Origin: Zunongwangia endophytica
Lineage (GTDB): Bacteria; Bacteroidota; Bacteroidia; Flavobacteriales; Flavobacteriaceae
Direction of reading: 5' to 3'
DNA length: 64,000 bases
Assembly: GCF_030409505.1 (NCBI RefSeq)
Contig: NZ_JAUFPZ010000002.1
Coordinates: forward strand, 3,107,501 to 3,171,500
Made by a program: the position numbers and the translations under genes. Numbering within the stretch: the stretch's first letter is position 1; the number at the start of each line of letters is the position of its first letter. A model generated the notes under the pieces. It worked only from the letters and a program-made list of their open reading frames with translations. It was not told the DNA's origin and made no database searches. Below, piece after piece: positions 36,552 to 45,630 of the stretch.

Positions 36552-38060
36552 ATGAAGAAGATATATAACTATATAATACTGGTTTCATTGGTGAGCTTTT
36601 CAATGTCATGTAGTGACGACTATTTTGATGTCAATAGCTCAGAAACACAACCAACAAATACTGGTTTGGCTCCGCAGTATAGAATTGAAGGAGCGATAGA
36701 GAACACTGTAGCTACTGCTCAGTATCGCGGAGTAAGAGAAGTGCTAGGCGTAGTTCAGTATGGTTCGCAAAATACAGCAGCATACTATTCAGAATCGTGG
36801 AATACTTTTCTTACAACAGGGAGTTATTTTTTGTGGCAAAATGTATACGTATATGCATTACCAAATACGGCCGATTTAATTTTTCTTGGTGAAGAATACA
36901 ATTCACCACATTATACAGCGGTAGGTAAAATTTTAAGAGCTTATCTTTTTGGGATGGCGACCGATCAATACGGTGCTATTGTTACAGATGATAGTTATGA
37001 TCCTGGACAGACCATACAATTGGAGCCAGAATTTGTATCTCAAGAAGAAGTATACGAAGAAATATTCCTTTTACTAGATGAAGCATTACAAGAGCTGGAT
37101 ATGGAAAGTGAGCTTGGTTTAGATGATGAAGATGGTGATATTTTATACCACGGAGACCTCGAGCAATGGAAGCGTTTTGCAAATTCAATTAAAGCAAGAT
37201 ATTTAAATCATTTAACTAAGAAATCTTCAGGCGAGCATGCTTATGATCCTCAAGCTGTAATTAGCGCAGCCGAAAATGGATTTAATTCTAATGAAGATAA
37301 TGCGCTAATTCAATATGGTGGTGGAGAAGCGAGTAATGACAATCAGCCTTTTAGTGAAAGCGGTTATGGTTCTACAAGATTCGATTATTTTTCAGAGTTT
37401 TTTGTACAGCTTTTACAAGATCCATTAAATATTAGTGATGATTTTGAAGATCCACGATTATCGATTATAGTACCAGAAGCCGTTAATGGAGGGTATCAGG
37501 GAGTACCATCAGGAGCTGGAGTAGATAATGAGGATGTAGAAGGAGATAACTACTCTGTTGGCAACGGTGGCTTTTATACTTCACCTGATTCTCCAACTTA
37601 TATGATGACTTATAGTGAAGTAAAATTTATTGAAGCAGAAGCAAGATTTAGAAGTGGAGATGTTGCCGGAGCTTATACAGCTTATAAAACCGGTGTAGAA
37701 GCAGATTTACAAAAACTAAATGTACCTGCGGAAGAAATTTCTGATTATCTGGCTAAAATTGATTCTGAAATTGGACAAACCGACTTTGATTTATCTCAAA
37801 TTTTCGTTCAGAAGTATATTGCAAATATGCTGAATCCAGAAACCTGGGTAGATTTTAGAAGAGTAGATTACAGTGATGATATCTATCCTGGATTAGAACG
37901 TCCAGAAAATGTGAATGTAAGCATCTTTCCAAACGAAAACGACTGGATTAGAGCAATGATGTATGAGTATAATGAAGAAGATCGTAATTATGAAAATATG
38001 CCAAATAACGATCCATCAATTCGATTAACTACGCCGGTTTGGTGGGATACCGAAGAATAA
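36552..38060 (+). CDS. SusD/RagB-like nutrient-binding outer membrane lipoprotein
   Basis: The product has 502 residues. The lipoprotein signal has Cys20 (MSCSDDYFD). The fold is helix-rich with the SusD-like pattern FRRVDYSDDIYPGLERPENV near the C-terminus (about 437-456), most like the SusD-like_2 group. It forms the lid of the SusC channel on the cell surface and binds the substrate. It is 5 nt downstream of susC. Confidence 0.92.
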   Translation: MKKIYNYIILVSLVSFSMSCSDDYFDVNSSETQPTNTGLAPQYRIEGAIENTVATAQYRGVREVLGVVQYGSQNTAAYYSESWNTFLTTGSYFLWQNVYVYALPNTADLIFLGEEYNSPHYTAVGKILRAYLFGMATDQYGAIVTDDSYDPGQTIQLEPEFVSQEEVYEEIFLLLDEALQELDMESELGLDDEDGDILYHGDLEQWKRFANSIKARYLNHLTKKSSGEHAYDPQAVISAAENGFNSNEDNALIQYGGGEASNDNQPFSESGYGSTRFDYFSEFFVQLLQDPLNISDDFEDPRLSIIVPEAVNGGYQGVPSGAGVDNEDVEGDNYSVGNGGFYTSPDSPTYMMTYSEVKFIEAEARFRSGDVAGAYTAYKTGVEADLQKLNVPAEEISDYLAKIDSEIGQTDFDLSQIFVQKYIANMLNPETWVDFRRVDYSDDIYPGLERPENVNVSIFPNENDWIRAMMYEYNEEDRNYENMPNNDPSIRLTTPVWWDTEE

Positions 38061-38075
38061 TTTCAGGTTAGTTTG

Positions 38076-38125
38076 ATAAAGCTTGTTCAGGATTAACTAA
38101 TTTTGAGCGAGCTTTATTATTTTAT
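38076..38125 (+). terminator. Possible terminator or attenuator after susD
   Basis: ATAAAGCTTG (38076-38085) and CGAGCTTTAT (38108-38117) pair with one G-T wobble across a 22-nt loop, followed by a T-rich stretch. The loop contains the next gene's -7 box. Confidence 0.35.
38098..38105 (+). promoter_or_regulatory. -7 promoter box for the DUF187 gene cluster
   Basis: TAATTTTG matches TAnnTTTG, giving this cluster its own promoter besides any readthrough from susCD. Confidence 0.45.
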
Positions 38126-38172
38126 AATTCAGCTTAGTGAATTTAACCGATATTATGCGCATGCAATCTTTA

Positions 38173-39834
38173 ATGAAAAGATCTTCCCTACTTAAAAAAA
38201 GTTTAGCTGCTTTTAGTTTGTTTTTAATTTTCTCCTGTAAAACACAGCAAACAGCAAACAATTCTGATGGAGACGAAACTCCAGAAGTCGTAGAACCCGA
38301 AATTCCTTCGGAACAAAAAGTAGAGGAATTAGATACTACAAAACCGGCTGAAGTAACTCCGGAAGAATTACCGGATACCGTTGCGATAGAAAAAGAGGTT
38401 TTAAAGAATGAGCCACCAATCGATGTGGCCGAATTTAGAGCAGCCTGGATTGCAACTGTTGCTAACATCAACTGGCCATCTCGATCAGGGTTACCAACTG
38501 CGCAGCAACAACAAGAAGCGATAAAATTGCTCGATTTTTTAGCGAATCACAATTATAATGCGGTAATTTTTCAGGTGCGTCCACAAGCCGATGCTTTATA
38601 TGAAAGCGAATTAGAGCCTTGGTCATATTTTTTAACTGGGCAGCAGGGTAAAGCTCCAGACCCGTATTACGATCCGTTAAACTTTTGGATCAAAGAAGCG
38701 CATCAACGTGGTATGGAATTGCATGTTTGGTTAAACCCATATCGAGCGTATCACACCACTGGTGGCGAAATTGGAGCAGCTTCCGTAGTAAAAACCAATC
38801 CAGAAATGGTGGTGAAATTACAAAACGGAATGTACTGGATGGATCCTTCTCGCGAAGACGTTCAGGATCGTACAGCAGCGGTAGTTCAGGATTTGGTACA
38901 ACGATACGATGTTGACGGAATTCATTTTGATGATTATTTTTATCCGTATGATTCTTACAATGGTGGCAAAGATTTTCCGGACGATCAAAGTTGGAACGCG
39001 TATAAAAATAGTGGCGGAAAGTTAAGTAGGGGAGATTGGCGACGTAAAAATGTCGACGATTTTATTGAGCGTGTAGCCAAAATGATTAAAAATGAAAAAC
39101 GTTTTGTGAAATTCGGGATTAGTCCTTTTGGGATCTGGCGTCCCGGTTATCCACAATCTATCGCCGGTTACGATCAATACGAAAAGTTGTATGCCGATGC
39201 TAAAAAATGGCTAAACGAAGGCTGGGTAGATTATCTTACACCGCAATTGTATTGGAAAACCGCGCAAACCGCGCAAAGTTTCCCGGTATTGCTAAATTGG
39301 TGGCAAGAGGAGAATACTCAAAATCGACATATTTGGCCGGGAATTAATGCCGGATTAATTAAAGAAGAAGGTTATGAAAATGAGTTATTCAATCAGTTAA
39401 TGATTACTCGCGGAATGCTTTCTAAAGATGCCGGAGCGGTGTTGTGGGATTTAAAAACATTGATGAATGATAAAGAAGCTGAAAAAGCTTTAGCTGAAAA
39501 CTATTTCAGGAAACCGGCCTTGGTACCAGCAAGTCCTTGGATGGATGATAAAGCTCCAAAATCACCTGAAGTTTCAACTAATCTTGATGCAAATACATTA
39601 CGAATTTCATGGACGCATCCAAACCCAAATGAGGTGTTTAAATGGGTGTTATATTTTCAGTACGAAGGCAGTAAGTGGGATTTTAAAATCCTGAATGCAG
39701 ATCAATTTTCAGCATTAAAAACAACGCTTTCTTATTTGGTCGGAGAAAAGAAAGTGAAATTATCGAAAATCGGAATCACAGCGGTAGATCGTACCGGGAA
39801 TCAAAGTGATTTTAAAGAAATTATTTTAGAATAA
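38173..39834 (+). CDS. Glycoside hydrolase-like GHL10 (DUF187) lipoprotein, DigH/YngK-like
   Basis: About 553 residues from ATG 38173. The lipoprotein signal ends LIFSC (Cys22), followed by an acidic Pro/Glu-rich linker to about 85. The GHL10 barrel begins with EFRAAWIATVANINWPS and contains VWLNPYRAY and DGIHFDDYFYPY, with acidic catalytic candidates. A fibronectin-like end follows. E. coli DigH (YddW) of this family cuts peptide-stripped peptidoglycan glycan. The frame is open back to a GTG at 38137, and ATGs at 38155 and 38161 are alternatives. It is 8 nt upstream of the epimerase gene, which supports a peptidoglycan substrate. Confidence 0.88.
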   Translation: MKRSSLLKKSLAAFSLFLIFSCKTQQTANNSDGDETPEVVEPEIPSEQKVEELDTTKPAEVTPEELPDTVAIEKEVLKNEPPIDVAEFRAAWIATVANINWPSRSGLPTAQQQQEAIKLLDFLANHNYNAVIFQVRPQADALYESELEPWSYFLTGQQGKAPDPYYDPLNFWIKEAHQRGMELHVWLNPYRAYHTTGGEIGAASVVKTNPEMVVKLQNGMYWMDPSREDVQDRTAAVVQDLVQRYDVDGIHFDDYFYPYDSYNGGKDFPDDQSWNAYKNSGGKLSRGDWRRKNVDDFIERVAKMIKNEKRFVKFGISPFGIWRPGYPQSIAGYDQYEKLYADAKKWLNEGWVDYLTPQLYWKTAQTAQSFPVLLNWWQEENTQNRHIWPGINAGLIKEEGYENELFNQLMITRGMLSKDAGAVLWDLKTLMNDKEAEKALAENYFRKPALVPASPWMDDKAPKSPEVSTNLDANTLRISWTHPNPNEVFKWVLYFQYEGSKWDFKILNADQFSALKTTLSYLVGEKKVKLSKIGITAVDRTGNQSDFKEIILE

Positions 39835-39842
39835 ATCATAAA

Positions 39843-40862
39843 ATGAAGATTGAATATCACCAATATCAACTGCAGTTAAAAGACACATTCAGGATTAGCC
39901 ATGCTTCTCGTGATGTGCAGCCAAGTTTGGTGGTTTCTGTCTCGCACGATGGTTTTACAGGTTTTGGGGAAGCTGCAGCCACTTCGTATTACGGAGTGAC
40001 GGTAGAAGGGATGATTAAATCTTTAAAAAAAGTAGAGCAAATTGTCGAAAATCATATCGAAGAACCTCCGGAAGTAATTTGGGAAAAGCTTTATCCTGAA
40101 TTAAAGAACGAAACTTTTGCGCTTTGTGCGTTAGACATGGCGCTACACGATCTCTTCGGAAAAAGACAGCAACAACCGCTATACAAACTTTGGAATTTGA
40201 ATCCTGCTGAAGTCCCGCAAACCAGTTATACGATTGGAATTGCTTCAACTGAAGAAATGATTCGTAAGATTAAAGATTTTCCGTGGCCATTATACAAGAT
40301 CAAGTTGGGAACCGATCATGATCTTGAGATAATAAAAGAGCTTCGAAAATATACAAAATCGATTTTTAGGATCGATGCTAACGCGGCGTGGACTGCCGAT
40401 CAGGCAATTGAAAATAGTCATATTTTAAAGGAATTAAATGTAGAGTTTTTAGAACAGCCGTTGCCGGTAGATGATTATGAAGGACAAAAGAAGCTTTACG
40501 AAAATTCAGCTTTACCGATAATTGCCGACGAAAGCTGTATCGTAGAAACCGATGTTGAAAAATGTGCCGATTATTTTCATGGCGTAAATATTAAACTCAC
40601 CAAATGTGGCGGAATTACACCGGCATTACGAATGATTGAAAAAGCAAAATCACTTGGTTTAAAAACAATGGTAGGTTGCATGACCGAGTCGACCGTAGGA
40701 ATTTCAGCAATTGCGCAACTAGCACCGATGCTCGATTTTGTTGATATGGATGGTGCTTTATTATTGAAAAATGATACTGCAACCGGAGTAAAAATTACTT
40801 CAGAAAAAGTCATTTATCCCACAGAAAACGGAACCGGAGTAAAATTGTTTAAATTTGAGTAA
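39843..40862 (+). CDS. Dipeptide epimerase (L-Ala-D/L-Glu epimerase type)
   Basis: The product has 339 residues of the enolase superfamily, muconate-lactonizing subgroup. The capping domain begins FRISHASRDVQPS. The barrel has the KxK lysine motif (YKIKLG), metal ligands in RIDANAAW, EQPLP and ADESC, and the second lysine in NIKLTKCGG. YcjG/YkfB-type enzymes epimerize L-Ala-D-Glu from murein peptides so it can be cleaved. Neighbours (DUF187 glycosidase, NlpC/P60 lipoprotein) support that substrate rather than another dipeptide. Confidence 0.9.
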   Translation: MKIEYHQYQLQLKDTFRISHASRDVQPSLVVSVSHDGFTGFGEAAATSYYGVTVEGMIKSLKKVEQIVENHIEEPPEVIWEKLYPELKNETFALCALDMALHDLFGKRQQQPLYKLWNLNPAEVPQTSYTIGIASTEEMIRKIKDFPWPLYKIKLGTDHDLEIIKELRKYTKSIFRIDANAAWTADQAIENSHILKELNVEFLEQPLPVDDYEGQKKLYENSALPIIADESCIVETDVEKCADYFHGVNIKLTKCGGITPALRMIEKAKSLGLKTMVGCMTESTVGISAIAQLAPMLDFVDMDGALLLKNDTATGVKITSEKVIYPTENGTGVKLFKFE

Positions 40863-40874
40863 TTCATCCTGTTT

Positions 40875-40886
40875 CGATAGCTATCG
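40875..40886. repeat. CGATAGCTATCG palindrome
   Basis: A perfect 12-bp palindrome in the 91-bp gap between the epimerase and NlpC/P60 genes. From memory, this motif recurs in flavobacterial intergenic DNA. Confidence 0.4.
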
Positions 40887-40953
40887 GAATAGATTCAGAA
40901 TCTCATCCAATATGGCTTGAGAGATAGTAAAGAATCGATTAATAATATCTAAA

Positions 40954-42162
40954 ATGAAGATAAAAAAATATAGTTTTTGGACCTTGGTTTTAACAACAGT
41001 TTTAGTGAGCTGTAACGAGAAACCAGAGAATTCTTCCGAAGAAAAAAATCAGGCACAAGTAGTCATTGATAGCTTAGAGAATGTGTATGCACCAGATGGT
41101 AGAGTGGCGTTGTTTGATATTGAAGCTGAAAAAAATGCGGATTCTTTTAAGATTGAAGGCGAAACCAATATGCCTGAAGCGACTGAAGATCTAGAAAAAG
41201 TATTGAAGCAAAAAAACATAAAATTTGCATCGAATATAAAAACCCTGCCAGACGCGGAAGGTCTGGAAAACAAAACTAGGGGAGTGATTAAAATTTCGGT
41301 AGCGAATCTTCGTGAAAAACCCGCTCATGCTTCGCAATTGGTAACTCAGGCAACATTAGGAATGCCGGTAAAAGTGTATAAAAAGGAGGGAAGCTGGTAT
41401 CACATCCAAACACCGGAAGGTTACTTAGCTTGGGTAGATTACGGTGGTGTTCAGAATATGACTTCAGAGGAGTTTTCTGAATGGAAGTCTACGGAAAAGC
41501 TTATCTATTTAAATCCCTACGGAAAATCCTTAAAATTGGCTAAAAATGACGCTGAAGTGGTTTCAGATCTTGTTGCCGGAGATATTTTAGAATTAACTTC
41601 AGAAGAAGGCAATTTCTACGGTATTTCGTATCCTGACGGAAGAACAGCTTTTGTTCCTAAAGCAGATGCTAAGCCTTACAAAAGCTGGTTAGAAAATCTA
41701 GATGTTGATGGGGAAACCTTAGTTGCAACAGGCGAGAAATTAATGGGACTTCCTTATTTATGGGGAGGAACTTCGCCAAAAGGAGTAGATTGTAGTGGTT
41801 TTACTAAAACCGTCTATTTTTTAAACGGAATGGTGATTCCGCGTGATGCTTCGCAACAAATTCATACGGGAGTTTTGGTCGATTCTACCAAAAATTTTGA
41901 TAATCTGGTAGCCGGTGATTTACTATTCTTCGGAAAACCAAAAACTGATTCTACTAAAGAGCGCGTAATTCATGTGGGAATGTGGATTGGAGATGACAAA
42001 TTTATTCACGCTATGGGAGATGTTCATATTAGCACAATGGATACTGTTGCTGAAGATTTTGATGAATATAACTATAACCGTTATCTACGAACCAAAAGAA
42101 TTTTAAACGAAAAAGACAAAGGATTACAGTATTTAAAAGAACAGGATATTTTTACGGAGTAG
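40954..42162 (+). CDS. SH3-NlpC/P60 (C40) peptidase lipoprotein
   Basis: The product has 402 residues. The lipoprotein signal has Cys at about 20 (LVSCNEK). Two bacterial SH3-like regions (about 108-165 and 180-240) precede the NlpC/P60 domain with catalytic Cys280 (GVDCSGFT) and His340 (VIHVGMW). Related dipeptidyl-peptidase VI/YkfC enzymes cut the gamma-D-Glu-diaminopimelate bond of murein peptides, giving L-Ala-D-Glu. The upstream epimerase would act on that product. It is probably periplasmic and membrane-anchored. Confidence 0.92.
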   Translation: MKIKKYSFWTLVLTTVLVSCNEKPENSSEEKNQAQVVIDSLENVYAPDGRVALFDIEAEKNADSFKIEGETNMPEATEDLEKVLKQKNIKFASNIKTLPDAEGLENKTRGVIKISVANLREKPAHASQLVTQATLGMPVKVYKKEGSWYHIQTPEGYLAWVDYGGVQNMTSEEFSEWKSTEKLIYLNPYGKSLKLAKNDAEVVSDLVAGDILELTSEEGNFYGISYPDGRTAFVPKADAKPYKSWLENLDVDGETLVATGEKLMGLPYLWGGTSPKGVDCSGFTKTVYFLNGMVIPRDASQQIHTGVLVDSTKNFDNLVAGDLLFFGKPKTDSTKERVIHVGMWIGDDKFIHAMGDVHISTMDTVAEDFDEYNYNRYLRTKRILNEKDKGLQYLKEQDIFTE

Positions 42163-42222
42163 ATCTTTATTTTGTTATTCCCTAAATAAAATCTTAGTAA
42201 CTTTTAGAAACAAAATAAATCT

Positions 42223-43053
42223 GTGAAAGACGGCATAATATACTGGGATATAGATCCCGTAATCTTTTGGATTACCGATTCTTTTCCGTTGAAATATTAT
42301 GGATTGTTCTTTATGACGGGCCTTTTTCTTGGGTATTTTATTGTAAAAGCTATTTACAAAAAAGAGAATATACCGGTTCAGGATCTAGATAGTTTATTAA
42401 CCTATATTATTCTAGGAATACTTATAGGAGCTCGTTTAGGGCATTGTTTATTTTATCAACCCGACTATTTCTTGAGTAGGCCACTAGAGATGTTTTTACC
42501 CATTCAAAAAATCGGGACCTCATATCAATTTATAGGGTATCAAGGATTAGCAAGTCATGGTGGAGGAATAGGTGTTTTAATTGCGATTTTTCTTTATTGT
42601 AAAAAATATAAGGTTAATATTTTATGGTTATTGGACAGAGTTGCAATCGGAACTTCGGTAACAGGGGCTTTTATACGATTCGGGAATTTTATGAATTCTG
42701 AAATTTATGGGAAGCCTACAGATGGAAACTGGGGAGTTGTTTTTATGCGAGACGATTTAATACCTCGACATCCAACGCAACTTTACGAGGCATTTTCATA
42801 TCTATTAATTTCAGTGATTTTGTATAGCATCTATAATTCAAAACGCACTGAAGTCAAAAATGGGCAATTATTCGGCTTATTTTTAATTTTGCTGTTTTTA
42901 GCTCGTTTTATTATTGAATTCTTTAAAGAAAATCAAGTCGCTTTTGAAGATAGCCTTACTTTAAATATGGGGCAAATTTTAAGCTTACCGTTTATTGTCG
43001 CTGGGATTTTATTGATATTTTGGAAAAGAAATAATTTGATGAATACTAAATAG
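42223..43053 (+). CDS. lgt: Prolipoprotein diacylglyceryl transferase
   Basis: The product has 276 residues from a GTG start at 42223. About seven transmembrane segments carry the Lgt signatures: the SHGGGIG motif near 107-113, RFGNFMNSEIYG (about 146-157) and RHPTQLYEA (about 178-186). It transfers diacylglycerol from phosphatidylglycerol to the lipobox Cys in the inner membrane. It serves the many lipoproteins of the window and is probably not specific to the murein cluster. It lies 60 nt after the NlpC/P60 gene on the same strand. Confidence 0.94.
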   Translation: MKDGIIYWDIDPVIFWITDSFPLKYYGLFFMTGLFLGYFIVKAIYKKENIPVQDLDSLLTYIILGILIGARLGHCLFYQPDYFLSRPLEMFLPIQKIGTSYQFIGYQGLASHGGGIGVLIAIFLYCKKYKVNILWLLDRVAIGTSVTGAFIRFGNFMNSEIYGKPTDGNWGVVFMRDDLIPRHPTQLYEAFSYLLISVILYSIYNSKRTEVKNGQLFGLFLILLFLARFIIEFFKENQVAFEDSLTLNMGQILSLPFIVAGILLIFWKRNNLMNTK

Positions 43054-43117
43054 TATAATTGAAAAGAACTATTATTGTTTAAATAGTTTTATTTAGGATT
43101 AATTTACTTTTATAAAT

Positions 43118-43657
43118 ATGAAGATGTTTAGATTTATGAAATTCAATATCTTAGCAATTATTGCACTTTTATTTTTTGCTTGTTCATCTGATGATGATAG
43201 TGATGATGAGGATTGTATGAAAACCATAACCTTATCGCAGTATTATTTTTACAATAATCAGTCGTATAGTTACGATATTACTCAGGAAGTGCCGTGCGAT
43301 ACCCCAGAACCCACAGAAGCAGAAGAGATTGAGCCACCGGTATTAGAAAGTTTTAATTATGAAGTTTTAGTTTTAGAAACTACTACTGATACTGGAAATA
43401 ATACCGTACGGTTATATTTCGAAATTAAATTGTATAATCCTAATGACTATAGTATTACCGGAATTCCATTTATAACTTTAGAGTATGCTGATGGAACGAA
43501 AGTAACCAGTACTTTCTCTAATAGTATTTCAAACTCTTGTAACAGTATCGGCGCAAATTCTAGCTGTGTTTTAATTTTTGATGAGGAGGATTCGTTAGAT
43601 AAGGAAATACCCGAATCGATAGAAATAGTTGATGTTCAATTTTTGCTTACTGATTAG
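43118..43657 (+). CDS. Hypothetical lipoprotein
   Basis: The product has 179 residues. The lipoprotein signal has Cys22 (LLFFACSS), followed by an Asp/Glu-rich stretch just after the Cys (SDDDSDDED). The beta-rich rest has two Cys in a late CNSIGANSSCV segment, which could form a disulfide. An acidic stretch right after the lipidated Cys resembles the flavobacterial surface-export signal, so it may face outward. I do not recognise a family; it has an immunoglobulin-like feel only. Confidence 0.7.
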   Translation: MKMFRFMKFNILAIIALLFFACSSDDDSDDEDCMKTITLSQYYFYNNQSYSYDITQEVPCDTPEPTEAEEIEPPVLESFNYEVLVLETTTDTGNNTVRLYFEIKLYNPNDYSITGIPFITLEYADGTKVTSTFSNSISNSCNSIGANSSCVLIFDEEDSLDKEIPESIEIVDVQFLLTD

Positions 43658-43895
43658 TCAATTAAGTAATACGTTGAGTATTATTTTATAAAGGGAACGA
43701 GCAACTGAACTTGATTTAGTTGATCTTTTCCTTTATAGGTTTCCTGCCAATTTGAATTCTCGGCTATCTTCAACATAATAATTCCTACTTAATAGATAGG
43801 TTTTATAATTTTATAGAGGAAATCTTGTGACTGAATTTCTTTTTTCAGTTTTTAATTTGGTTCTTTGCTTCTTCTTTAAACACAATAGATAGGAA

Positions 43896-45611
43896 ATGCT
43901 AAAAATCATTCGTTATAATACCCTAGTAATTCTATCGGTTTTATTTTTATTTTCTTGTAAGACCGAGAAGCATCAATTTAAAAATTCAGCTAGTAAAGCT
44001 GAAATAGCTGACAAGGCGATGATCGTTTCAGCAAGAAGCGAGGCATCTCGTATTGGTGCCGAAATTATGAAAAAAGGTGGGAACGCATTTGATGCTATGG
44101 TCGCTACTGAAATGGCATTGGCGGTAAGTTATCCATTTGCTGGTAATTTAGGCGGCGGTGGTTTTATGGTGTATCGTACGGCAGATGGAGAAGTAGGAAC
44201 TTTAGATTATCGAGAAAAAGCACCGCTGGCGTCTTCAAAAAATATGTATCTGGATGAAAATGGAGAGGTAATTTCAGAAAAAAGTACCATGGGAGCCTTA
44301 GCATCCGGAGTGCCGGGAACTATTGCAGGGATTTTTAAAGTGCATAAAAAGTTTGGCAGCCTACCAATTCAGGAATTACTAAAACCAGTTATTGCGTTAG
44401 CTGAAAAAGGAATTGTTGTTACCCAAAAACAGCAAGATCGCTTACAAAAATATCGCGATGTATTAATGCAAGTAAATGAGGATACGATTCTTTTTACCAA
44501 AAGCTACAAGGCGGGAGATACCTTAAAAAATAAAGCGTTAGCCAATACTTTGCGTCGCATAGCTACCAATGGAAGAAGTGAGTTTTATGGAGGCGAAACC
44601 GGAAAAATACTTCTTAATTTTCTACAAGAGCGAGGAGGGATCATAACTGAGCAAGATTTACTTAAATATGACGCAAAATGGCGCGATCCAGTTCAAGTTC
44701 AATACAAAGATTATCAAATAATTTCTATGCCGCCTCCTTCTAGCGGCGGAATTGTATTAGCGCAGATTTTAAAGATGATCGAACCTTATCCGCTTAATGA
44801 ATATGCTCATAATTCAGCAAAATATATTCAGGTTTTAACGGAAGCTGAGCGTCGTGCATACGCCGATCGTAGCTTTTATTTGGGTGATTCCGATTTTTAT
44901 GAGGTACCTCAGGACAGTCTATTAGATTCAAATTATTTGGAAGCAAAAATGGCTAATTTCAGTTTTGAACAGGCGACTTCTTCTTCAGCAATAAACCATG
45001 GAGAGCTATCGAATTTTTATGAGAGTAACGAAACCACTCATTATTCTATAGTAGACGCAGAGGGTAATGCAGTTTCTGTAACCACCACTTTAAACGGTGC
45101 GTACGGGTCAAAATTATATATTCCTGAACTAGGTTTTTTTATGAATAATGAAATGAATGATTTTAGTTTAAAACCTGGAGTACCCAATATGTTCGGTTTA
45201 ATAGGAGCCGAGGCTAATGCTATTGCACCTGAAAAACGAATGCTAAGCTCAATGACGCCAACTATTATCGAAAAAGATAATAAACTATGGATGGTAGTAG
45301 GTTCTCCCGGCGGTTCGACCATTATAACTTCAGTATTACAAACATTTTTAAACGTTGCTGAATTCGATTTAAACATGCAGGAAGCAGTTTCAGCAAAACG
45401 ATTTCATCACCAGTGGTTACCCGACGAAATTATGATGGAACCAGCAGGATTTGAAGAAAAAGCATTAGAAGAACTTCAGCAAAAAGGATATAAAATAAAT
45501 CAAAGTGAATCCAGGATTATCGGTAAAGTAGATGCCATTAGAGTATTACCTAACGGAAAGCTTGAAGGAGGTGCAGATCCACGAGGAGATGATACCGCAG
45601 TAGGTTTTTAA
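43896..45611 (+). CDS. ggt: Gamma-glutamyltransferase lipoprotein
   Basis: The product has 571 residues. The lipoprotein signal has its Cys at about 21 (LFLFSCKT). The Ntn-hydrolase nucleophile is Thr380 in ETTHYSIVD, where the proenzyme self-cleaves into two subunits. The GSPGGSTI oxyanion-region motif lies near 469-476. It hydrolyses or transfers gamma-glutamyl groups, as in glutathione or gamma-glutamyl peptides. A TonB receptor starts 20 nt downstream and is probably co-transcribed. In this neighbourhood a gamma-D-glutamyl murein peptide is a possible substrate, but glutathione is the default. Confidence 0.93.
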   Translation: MLKIIRYNTLVILSVLFLFSCKTEKHQFKNSASKAEIADKAMIVSARSEASRIGAEIMKKGGNAFDAMVATEMALAVSYPFAGNLGGGGFMVYRTADGEVGTLDYREKAPLASSKNMYLDENGEVISEKSTMGALASGVPGTIAGIFKVHKKFGSLPIQELLKPVIALAEKGIVVTQKQQDRLQKYRDVLMQVNEDTILFTKSYKAGDTLKNKALANTLRRIATNGRSEFYGGETGKILLNFLQERGGIITEQDLLKYDAKWRDPVQVQYKDYQIISMPPPSSGGIVLAQILKMIEPYPLNEYAHNSAKYIQVLTEAERRAYADRSFYLGDSDFYEVPQDSLLDSNYLEAKMANFSFEQATSSSAINHGELSNFYESNETTHYSIVDAEGNAVSVTTTLNGAYGSKLYIPELGFFMNNEMNDFSLKPGVPNMFGLIGAEANAIAPEKRMLSSMTPTIIEKDNKLWMVVGSPGGSTIITSVLQTFLNVAEFDLNMQEAVSAKRFHHQWLPDEIMMEPAGFEEKALEELQQKGYKINQSESRIIGKVDAIRVLPNGKLEGGADPRGDDTAVGF

Positions 45612-45630
45612 TATTTAAAATAATAAAGCA

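Noticed and set aside
43690..43738. Imperfect hairpin in the gap before ggt as a possible small RNA or riboswitch
   Set aside because: Only a few AT-rich pairs and no recognisable conserved core.
45041..45376. 111-residue minus-strand frame inside ggt
   Set aside because: Antisense shadow across the intact GGT catalytic region.
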